From positions 7,500 to 13,182 of the forward strand of contig PMHI01000587.1 in the NCBI GenBank assembly GCA_003156615.1: DNA of 5,683 bases, in the 5' to 3' direction. The stretch's first letter is position 1, and each line of letters starts with the position of its first letter. A model generated the notes under the pieces. That model searched no databases, had not been told where the DNA came from, and was given only the letters and a program-made list of their open reading frames with translations. Below are positions 1-5,234 of the stretch, in pieces. A program made the position numbers and the translations under genes. This stretch comes from Acidobacteriaceae bacterium. GTDB taxonomy: Bacteria > Acidobacteriota > Terriglobia > Terriglobales > SbA1.

Positions 1-17
1 CGAGGCCGCGTTTTTTT
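1..17 (+). terminator. Possible 3' half of an intrinsic terminator of an upstream gene
   Basis: The window opens with a GC-only 10-mer (CGAGGCCGCG) followed directly by seven T residues at 11-17. This is what the descending arm and U-tract of a rho-independent terminator look like. The ascending arm, which should read roughly CGCGGCCTCG, would lie before base 1 and cannot be seen, so the call is inference from half a structure. Confidence 0.3.
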
Positions 18-18
18 C

Positions 19-48
19 TTGACATAAGATACCCAATAAAAGCACTAT
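19..48 (+). promoter_or_regulatory. Candidate sigma-70-type promoter in the AT-rich upstream segment
   Basis: A perfect TTGACA lies at 19-24 in an AT-rich stretch that ends near position 66. The best -10 at acceptable spacing is weak: CACTAT at 43-48, 18 bases downstream, matches TATAAT at three of six positions. TAAGAT at 25-30 could instead be a -10, but its -35 would then fall in or before the T-run. Initiation near 55 would give the receptor mRNA a leader of about 145 bases. Apart from this and the element at 138-154, nothing else is evident in the gene-free stretch 1-198. Confidence 0.3.
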
Positions 49-137
49 TCATACGTTTTAATAAACCGACTGGGGAGTTCGGGTGGCCCGCCGGAATATG
101 GGGACGTGGGAACAAATCTCTGGCTCCCGGGGCTGCG

Positions 138-154
138 TTGGCACGGCATAGGCT
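138..154 (+). promoter_or_regulatory. Sigma-54-like (-24/-12) promoter element before the receptor gene
   Basis: TTGGCACG at 138-145 matches the -24 half of the RpoN consensus (YTGGCACGrNNNTTGCW) at every position. The near-invariant GG (140-141) is followed after exactly ten bases by GC (152-153), and the next base, T154, fits the W. The two T residues of the TTGC block are A and G here, so the -12 half is imperfect. Initiation about 12 bases downstream (near 165) would leave a leader of about 34 bases before the ATG at 199, which contains the ribosome binding site. Enhancer sites, if any, would be in or before the AT-rich segment 1-66. This is sequence matching only. Confidence 0.35.
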
Positions 155-182
155 TGTGGGATGCGCGAACCGTTTGCGCGTC

Positions 183-190
183 GGGAGAAG
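183..190 (+). promoter_or_regulatory. Ribosome binding site supporting the ATG at 199
   Basis: The purine-rich GGGAGAAG ends eight bases before the ATG at 199, a usable though slightly long Shine-Dalgarno spacing. It helps decide the start: the in-frame GTG at 106 has only a G-run touching it at 100-104 and would place 31 extra residues before the signal peptide. Confidence 0.55.
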
Positions 191-198
191 AATTAGTC

Positions 199-3100
199 AT
201 GAAATCTCATCGCGTGCGGTTGCGGATCGCGTGGATCCTGCTGACGTTCTGCGCGGCGGCTTGGGCCCAGGACACCGCCTCGATCACCGGCACGATTACC
301 GATCCGAGTGGCGCGGCGATCCCCAACGCGATCGTCGCAGTGAAGAACGCGGAACACGGCATCAATCGCACCGGCAGCAGCAACAGCAGCGGCGATTTTC
401 TCATCGCCTCACTGCCGATTGGTTCCTACGATTTGACCGTCACTGCCCAGGGATTCAAGAAATACGAAGCCCAGGGAGTGGTGTTGCGGGTGGCGGAGAA
501 AGCCCGCATCAATGTTGCGCTGGAAGTAGGCACGATCAGCACCGAGGTTGTCGTCCAAGGCTCGCAGGTTGCCCAAGTGGAAACGCAATCCTCCGAACTA
601 GGCAACACGGTTACCGGCAAAGAAGTCAGTCAGCTTGAACTGAATGGCCGCGATTTTACACAACTGGTGGCGCTCTCGCCGGGGGTGTCAGACCAATCCG
701 GCAACGATGAAGGCGAGCCCGGCGCAACCACCGTGGCTTTCACCGTGAACGGCGGGCGCACGGAATACAACAATTTTGAAATTGATGGCGGCGATGCCCT
801 CGACAACGGCAGCAATCAGACCCTGAATGTCTACCCCAGCATCGATGCCATCGCTGAGGTGCAAGTTCTCACTTCTAACTTCGGGGCGCAGTATGGCCGC
901 AACGGGTCTGGCACCGTCGAAGTCGAGACCAAGTCTGGCACCAATCAATTCCACGGCGACCTTTACGAGTTCCTGCGGAACGATTATTTCAATGCGACTC
1001 CCGAATTCGAAACGTCGGTCCCCGCGTACAAGAAGAACGACTTCGGGTTCACCATCGGCGGCCCGGTTTACATTCCCGGCCACTACAACACCAATAAGCA
1101 GAAAACGTTTTTCTTCTGGTCAGAAGAGTGGCGCAGGGAACTGACACCGGCGGCCGGATTCTTCTCTTCGACGCCGGTTCCGACCCTAGCGGAAAGGGGC
1201 GGGGATTTTACAGACCAATGTCCTAATGTGACCACCGACTCGTTCGCAAATTGTCCCAGTGTGGCTGGCTACCTTAATGCCCAAGGCTACACTCCGAATC
1301 TGAACGTTGTGCCTGCATTTGCGGCGAATGCCTCCATCACTCAACCGCTGTTGGCCATGATTCCGCAGCCCAACATCGCCTCGGGAACTACCGGCAACGG
1401 CGTTCTCGACACCTGGTTCGCGACGCCGACCTTGCCCATGAACTGGCGCCAGGAACTGTTTCGAATTGATCAAAACGTCACCGACAAAGTCCGCGCCAGC
1501 TTTCGCTACATTCACGACTCGTGGCATGAACAGTATCCTGTTCCTCTGTGGACGAACGGAACCACTTTTCCCACCGTTCAGACCAGCTTCAATAATCCCG
1601 GAGTGAGTATGGTGGCGCACCTCACGGCGAACGTTTCCCCGACCCTTTTGAACGAATTTGTCGCCAGCTACACCACCGATCACATCAGCACGAACTTAAC
1701 TGGACCTTGGCAGCGTCCGAGTGGATACCCTGCAATCGGACTTTACAACAACGGGTATGGGGGAAAGGTGCCGGGAATCAACGTTGCCGGCGGGGAGTTC
1801 GGCGGTGGGTTTGGCGAAGATCCAGGCTACGTTCCGGCAGGACCGCTGAACTCAAATCCAACCTTTACTTTTCGCGATAGCGTCACCAAACTCATCGGTC
1901 CTCACAACATCCAGCTCGGCTTCTATCTCGTGGATGCGCATAAGAACGAAATTCCGCAGCCTCAATATGGTGTGAATGGACAATTGTCCTTCAGCAACAC
2001 CGCTCCGGTTTCGAGCGACAACGCTTTTGCCGACCTTCTGCTCGGTAACATTTCGAGTTATACCCAAGAAGGCGCCGCGCTTAAGATGCATGAGGAATTC
2101 AAAATCTATGAGACGTATTTCCAGGATGACTGGCACGCCACCAAGCGCCTGACCTTGAACTTGGGCATTCGTTTCAGCTTCTACGGCACTTATCGCGAGG
2201 AAAATAACCTGGCATGGAATTTCGATCCTGCCTTTTACGTGCCCGGGGCGAGCAGCGTGAATCCCGCTGGTTTGGTGGTCGGCAACCCTTATAACGGATG
2301 GGTAGACTGCGGAGTTACACCCGGCGTTCCCAAAGGTTGTCTGACAAACCATTGGTGGAACCCTGCGCCGCGCATCGGATTTGCATTTGATCCCAAAGGG
2401 GACGGTAAATGGGCGATTCGCGGGGGTTACGGAATTTTCTTCGAGCACACTAACGGCAATGAGTCGAATACCGAGTCTTTGGAAGCTGACAGCAAAAGCA
2501 CGCCGACCACCAGTACTCCGGCCCCCCTTTCGGGGGCCAGTTGCGGCGCAATAACAGGATACGACTGCCTCAACACAAGTCTGCTCGGAGTTGCGGGTTT
2601 GACAACGACTCCTTTGCAATTTGTGTCGCTTCCTAACAAAGCTATCTGGCCCTATATGCAGCAGTGGCACTTCGACATTCAGCACGATATCGGCAGAAGT
2701 ACGATCGCCACAATCTCTTACGTGGGCAGCGCGGGTGTACATCTCACGCGCTCTTACGAATACAACCAATTGCATCCGCTTCCGGCGAGCCAAAACCCGT
2801 ATTCGCCGGGGCAGGTCATCACCGACGAGTGCACAAATCTAAGCAACGGCGTCTACGCTACGGACGCTTATGGCGTACCTACCGATGCGACAACGTCGTA
2901 CGGGGTTCCGATTCCCTACGTTGCTCCTACGACGCCGGGTGGTGTCGCATCCGGTGCAGCGGTCAATTTGTTTGTTGCCTGCGGCAATAGCGCGAATCCG
3001 TTCCGACCCTACTCCGGTGTTGGCGACATTCAGCGCAAGGACCAGACCGGATCGTCGAATTACAACGCACTGCAAGCCACACTGCGCCACAACATCGGCG

Positions 3101-3888
3101 GCCTGGAACTGAATGCGGCATACACGTACAGTCACTCCATCGACGACTCTTCCGATTACAACGACACTGGATTTGTCAACGCCTACAATCTCAACGGCTA
3201 CCGTGCCAGTTCTAACTTCGACATACGACAGAATTTCACCCTGGCTTACGTTTACGATGACCCGTTTTTCAAACATAAGGGACTGGCGAATATGTTCCTG
3301 GGGGGATGGCAGTGGTCCGGCATCACCCTCCTGCAGACCGGGACGCCGTTCAGTGTTTACAACGAAGGTATCTTTGCCACCGCGGACAATGCCGGGGTGG
3401 GTAACACATTCGCCACTGCGGGTTCCTATCCCGACCTTGTCGGCAACCCCAACCACGGGGCCGCCGGCAGCCCGCTGTCGGGCTCTCTCTCCGGTTACGG
3501 GCCTCTGCTCTACAATCCGGGAGCCTTCGCGCTGCCGACGGGATTGACCTTCGGCGACGCGGGCAGAAATATTTTGCGCAATCCCCGGCGCACAAACTTC
3601 GACATGGCGCTTCTCAAACATTTCCCGGTAACCGAAGGCAAGTATTTCGAGTTCCGGGCCGAAGCCTTCAACGTGTTCAATCACGTGGAGTACAACTGGC
3701 TGGGCGGAGACGCGGGTTCGGCAGCGGACAACGCCGGGCGGGGAACGGTTTCCAATGAACTGGCCTGCTACGGATCCGCTGCGCCGTATTCGGCAGGCGA
3801 TCCTTCGTGCTCCGGCAACGCTTATTTGCGCTCGGCGGGCACGCACCTGCCGCGCATCATGCAACTGGCGCTGAAGTTCATTTTCTGA
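199..3888 (+). CDS. Oar-like TonB-dependent receptor with N-terminal carboxypeptidase-regulatory-like domain
   Basis: An outer-membrane beta-barrel receptor of 1229 residues, within the usual 1000-1250 range of acidobacterial Oar-like proteins. Residues 1-23 form a signal peptide: basic n-region, hydrophobic IAWILLTFCAAAW, and a signal peptidase I site at AWA|QD. Residues about 27-112 are a carboxypeptidase-regulatory-like Ig fold (GTITDPSGAAIPNAIV, then GSYDLTVTAQGFKK). TEVVVQG at 115-121 may be the TonB box. The plug follows, with LELNGRD (146-152), EIDGGD (about 194-199) and TKSGTNQFHG (244-253). The remainder is barrel, with the family motif FRAEAFNVFNH near the end and a terminal LKFIF, the aromatic C-terminus expected for Bam-dependent insertion. 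Known family members energise uptake of large or scarce substrates through TonB-ExbBD; the ligand here cannot be inferred. The start at 199 is preferred over GTG 106 because it puts the signal peptide at the N-terminus and has a ribosome binding site. The mature protein has ten cysteines in five local pairs. The gene appears monocistronic. Confidence 0.93.
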   Translation: MKSHRVRLRIAWILLTFCAAAWAQDTASITGTITDPSGAAIPNAIVAVKNAEHGINRTGSSNSSGDFLIASLPIGSYDLTVTAQGFKKYEAQGVVLRVAEKARINVALEVGTISTEVVVQGSQVAQVETQSSELGNTVTGKEVSQLELNGRDFTQLVALSPGVSDQSGNDEGEPGATTVAFTVNGGRTEYNNFEIDGGDALDNGSNQTLNVYPSIDAIAEVQVLTSNFGAQYGRNGSGTVEVETKSGTNQFHGDLYEFLRNDYFNATPEFETSVPAYKKNDFGFTIGGPVYIPGHYNTNKQKTFFFWSEEWRRELTPAAGFFSSTPVPTLAERGGDFTDQCPNVTTDSFANCPSVAGYLNAQGYTPNLNVVPAFAANASITQPLLAMIPQPNIASGTTGNGVLDTWFATPTLPMNWRQELFRIDQNVTDKVRASFRYIHDSWHEQYPVPLWTNGTTFPTVQTSFNNPGVSMVAHLTANVSPTLLNEFVASYTTDHISTNLTGPWQRPSGYPAIGLYNNGYGGKVPGINVAGGEFGGGFGEDPGYVPAGPLNSNPTFTFRDSVTKLIGPHNIQLGFYLVDAHKNEIPQPQYGVNGQLSFSNTAPVSSDNAFADLLLGNISSYTQEGAALKMHEEFKIYETYFQDDWHATKRLTLNLGIRFSFYGTYREENNLAWNFDPAFYVPGASSVNPAGLVVGNPYNGWVDCGVTPGVPKGCLTNHWWNPAPRIGFAFDPKGDGKWAIRGGYGIFFEHTNGNESNTESLEADSKSTPTTSTPAPLSGASCGAITGYDCLNTSLLGVAGLTTTPLQFVSLPNKAIWPYMQQWHFDIQHDIGRSTIATISYVGSAGVHLTRSYEYNQLHPLPASQNPYSPGQVITDECTNLSNGVYATDAYGVPTDATTSYGVPIPYVAPTTPGGVASGAAVNLFVACGNSANPFRPYSGVGDIQRKDQTGSSNYNALQATLRHNIGGLELNAAYTYSHSIDDSSDYNDTGFVNAYNLNGYRASSNFDIRQNFTLAYVYDDPFFKHKGLANMFLGGWQWSGITLLQTGTPFSVYNEGIFATADNAGVGNTFATAGSYPDLVGNPNHGAAGSPLSGSLSGYGPLLYNPGAFALPTGLTFGDAGRNILRNPRRTNFDMALLKHFPVTEGKYFEFRAEAFNVFNHVEYNWLGGDAGSAADNAGRGTVSNELACYGSAAPYSAGDPSCSGNAYLRSAGTHLPRIMQLALKFIF
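2520..2538 (+). repeat. Strong GC-only inverted repeat inside the receptor gene
   Basis: GGCCCCC (2520-2526) and GGGGGCC (2532-2538) are perfect reverse complements around a five-base loop, CTTTC. The codons read P-A-P-L-S-G-A, just before Cys782. No T-run follows, so it is not a conventional terminator. The codons CCC CTT TCG GGG are partly self-complementary by themselves, so this may be a codon-choice accident. Confidence 0.5.
3469..3484 (+). repeat. Second perfect inverted repeat inside the receptor gene
   Basis: AGCCCG (3469-3474) and CGGGCT (3479-3484) are reverse complements around the four-base loop CTGT. The codons include S-P-L-S-G, the same P-L-S-G core that lies over the hairpin at 2520-2538. 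No T-run follows. Confidence 0.4.
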
Positions 3889-3913
3889 CGCTTAGTTAGG
3901 AACCAAGGATGGA

Positions 3914-3930
3914 CAGCCGCATGCCGGCTG
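3914..3930. repeat. Hairpin upstream of the terminator in the convergent gap
   Basis: CAGCCG (3914-3919) and CGGCTG (3925-3930) are perfect reverse complements around the loop CATGC. The element lies 25 bases past the receptor stop codon and immediately before the U-tract hairpin. It has no T-run of its own on either strand. It could protect mRNA 3' ends or slow polymerase before the terminator; that role is inference. Confidence 0.5.
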
Positions 3931-3931
3931 G

Positions 3932-3948
3932 AACCCTCTGGGTTTTTT
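3932..3948 (+). terminator. Rho-independent terminator of the receptor gene
   Basis: AACCC (3932-3936) pairs with GGGTT (3940-3944) around a TCT loop and is followed by TTTT to 3948, then A. The stem is short, at five base pairs, so strength may depend on the 6-bp hairpin just before it. The last bases of the T-run (3947-3948) are also part of the stop codon of the opposing gene, TAA on the minus strand at 3947-3949. On the minus strand no T-run follows the stem, so it should not stop transcription arriving from the PLP-enzyme gene. Confidence 0.6.
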
Positions 3949-5146
3949 ATCCTACTGTTACTCTTTGCGGTGCTGCTACGGCTTCCAGCGCGTGTTCGAG
4001 GTCCGCGATCAGATCGTCAGCATTCTCGATGCCTACCGAGAGCCGGATCATCTGTTCGGTCACTCCCATCTTGGCGCGCTCTTCGGCCGGAATCATGGCA
4101 TGAGACGTCAGCACCGGAATCGAAACCACCGACTCCACGCTGCCCAGGCTCGGGGCCAGCGTAAACAACCGCATGCCCTCGCTCACCCGCCGCGCGTCTT
4201 CGCCCGTGCCTTCGACCTCAAAACTGACCACACCTCCTCCGCCGCGCATCTGCTGGCGTGCCACGCCATATTGCGGATGGCTCTTCAGAAACGGATAATG
4301 CACCCTCCGCACCTTGGCATGTTCAGACAAAAACTCCGCTACCCGCTGCGCATTTTCATTGTGCCGCGCCACGCGCACGGCCAGCGTCTTCATTCCGCGC
4401 ACCAGCATCCATGAGGCATGCGGGTCCATGCAGTTGCCCAGCGTGGTCCGCGTTTCCCAGATTCTTTCCATCCATTCGTGCCCTCCCGCGACCACGCCGC
4501 AAATCAGATCCGAATGCCCGGCTAAATACTTGGTTCCGGAATGCATCACCAGGTCGATGCCGAATTCCGCCGGATGTTGGTTGATAGGCGTGCCGAATGT
4601 GGCGTCAATCATGCTGAGCAGATTGTGTTGCTTGGCCAGAGCCACCACTCTCTTGAAATCCACGACGCGCAAGACTGGATTGGTCGGCGACTCCAGATAG
4701 AGCAGCTTCGTGTTCGGACGGATCGCCCGCGCGTGCTGTTCATACTCTGTTGTGTCGACAAACGTGGTCTCAATCCCCATCTTCGGCAGCCACTGCGAGA
4801 GAAACTTGTTCGCGCCGCCGTAAATATCGCGCTGCGCCACCACGTGATCGCCGCTCTTGAGCAGCGCCATGATCGTGGTCGTGATCGCGCCCATACCGGA
4901 GGCGAACGTCAGCGCCGCCTCCACGCCTTCCAGCTCCGCAATCCTTTTCTCGGCAACCGTGTTCGTCGGATTGCCGTAGCGGGTGTAAAAGTGGTCGCTG
5001 TGCGTGGCCCGAACCTGCTCGTCGTTGTCGGTGACTTCGAATGTGGAAGTCTGATAGATGGGCGTAGCCAGCGGCCCGTTTTTCTTGTCCAGATTCGCCG
5101 CGCCGCGCACCGCCTTGGTTTCTGAATGTTGGGTGTGCCGTTTCAT
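3947..5146 (-). CDS. PLP-dependent trans-sulfuration enzyme (cystathionine gamma-synthase / gamma-lyase family)
   Basis: A full-length 399-residue cytosolic member of the Cys/Met metabolism PLP family (fold type I), whose usual length is 380-400. YTRYGNPT (54-61) carries the Tyr and Arg that reach the PLP phosphate of the neighbouring subunit. ASGMGAI (82-88) is the phosphate loop, and Tyr109 of YGG stacks on the cofactor ring. ESPTNP is at 152-157, and Asp181 of DATFGTP contacts the pyridine nitrogen. Lys206 in HSGTKYLAGHSD forms the Schiff base. SLGSVES (333-339) and RLSVGIE (368-374) follow, with Arg368 for the substrate carboxylate. Family members make or cleave cystathionine, or eliminate thiol from methionine or homocysteine. 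There is no Cys after Tyr109-Gly110, unlike classical methionine gamma-lyase. Lys114 replaces the Arg seen at this place in cystathionine enzymes (Arg119 in human gamma-lyase), so the substrate is left open. The start has GAGG six bases upstream. It is convergent with the receptor and divergent from the reductase. Confidence 0.93.
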   Translation of the reverse strand: MKRHTQHSETKAVRGAANLDKKNGPLATPIYQTSTFEVTDNDEQVRATHSDHFYTRYGNPTNTVAEKRIAELEGVEAALTFASGMGAITTTIMALLKSGDHVVAQRDIYGGANKFLSQWLPKMGIETTFVDTTEYEQHARAIRPNTKLLYLESPTNPVLRVVDFKRVVALAKQHNLLSMIDATFGTPINQHPAEFGIDLVMHSGTKYLAGHSDLICGVVAGGHEWMERIWETRTTLGNCMDPHASWMLVRGMKTLAVRVARHNENAQRVAEFLSEHAKVRRVHYPFLKSHPQYGVARQQMRGGGGVVSFEVEGTGEDARRVSEGMRLFTLAPSLGSVESVVSIPVLTSHAMIPAEERAKMGVTEQMIRLSVGIENADDLIADLEHALEAVAAPQRVTVG

Positions 5147-5152
5147 GGGATG

Positions 5153-5156
5153 CCTC
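5153..5156 (-). promoter_or_regulatory. Shine-Dalgarno of the PLP-enzyme gene
   Basis: On the minus strand GAGG sits six bases before the ATG at 5146-5144, a good spacing that supports this start. The contrast with the divergent reductase, which has no such site, is notable. Confidence 0.6.
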
Positions 5157-5165
5157 GTTCCCTAC

Positions 5166-5194
5166 AGATTAATTGCGCGAGGAAACTCCCGCAA
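5166..5194 (-). promoter_or_regulatory. Weak candidate sigma-70 promoter of the PLP-enzyme gene
   Basis: Reading the minus strand, TTGCGG (5194-5189) and TAATCT (5171-5166) are separated by 17 bases, but each matches its consensus at only three of six positions. Initiation near 5159 would give a leader of about a dozen bases that still contains the GAGG site. No other pair in the 88-bp gap is better. I see no SAM-riboswitch-like structure, and the gap is too short for SAM-I. Confidence 0.25.
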
Positions 5195-5203
5195 GCGATC
5201 TGA

Positions 5204-5216
5204 GGTGCAGCGCACC
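5204..5216. promoter_or_regulatory. Operator-like palindrome in the divergent intergenic region
   Basis: GGTGC (5204-5208) and GCACC (5212-5216) form a perfect inverted repeat with a three-base centre. The element lies between the expected -35 position and the TATAAT of the reductase promoter, and just upstream of the candidate PLP-enzyme promoter. A protein bound there could block or distort the reductase promoter and influence both genes. The arms are only five bases, so chance is possible. Confidence 0.35.
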
Positions 5217-5219
5217 GTT

Positions 5220-5225
5220 TATAAT
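5220..5225 (+). promoter_or_regulatory. Consensus -10 box (TATAAT) of the reductase gene
   Basis: A perfect TATAAT ends nine bases before the ATG at 5235. Transcription starting 6-8 bases past it would begin at about 5231-5233, leaving a leader of only two to four bases. There is no good -35 at 17-18 bases upstream (GATCTG at 5197-5202). The bases between box and ATG are pyrimidine-rich (TCTCCCTCC) and hold no Shine-Dalgarno, which fits leaderless translation. Confidence 0.5.
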
Positions 5226-5234
5226 TCTCCCTCC

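Noticed and set aside
98..151. Small 17-codon open frame (ATG at 98, TAG at 149-151) as a leader peptide
   Set aside because: There is no convincing ribosome binding site, no run of regulatory codons and no attenuator structure after it.
106..198. In-frame GTG extension of the receptor by 31 residues
   Set aside because: It would put the signal peptide 31 residues inside the protein, has no spaced Shine-Dalgarno, and overlaps the sigma-54-like element.
241..252. Lipobox ending at Cys18 of the receptor signal peptide
   Set aside because: The residues before Cys are L-T-F; Phe at -1 does not fit a lipobox, and AWA|Q five residues later is a good signal peptidase I site.
360..395. AGC-rich microrepeat near the start of the receptor gene
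   Set aside because: It simply codes for Ser/Asn/Gly in the turn of the carboxypeptidase-regulatory-like domain; too short and irregular to be a meaningful repeat.
1852..2793. Minus-strand 313-codon open frame
   Set aside because: Antisense to a strongly supported receptor gene, with no recognisable motif and skewed composition; a GC-driven shadow.
2839..3864. Minus-strand 341-codon open frame
   Set aside because: Antisense shadow of the receptor barrel, Arg/Val-rich and without domain signatures.
4541..5125. Plus-strand 194-codon open frame
   Set aside because: Antisense to the catalytic core of the PLP enzyme, whose motifs are intact; the Arg/His-rich product has no family resemblance.
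5147..5234. SAM riboswitch or other metabolite-sensing leader for the PLP enzyme
   Set aside because: The gap is only 88 bases and is shared with a divergent promoter; no conserved aptamer core or terminator/anti-terminator pair is visible.
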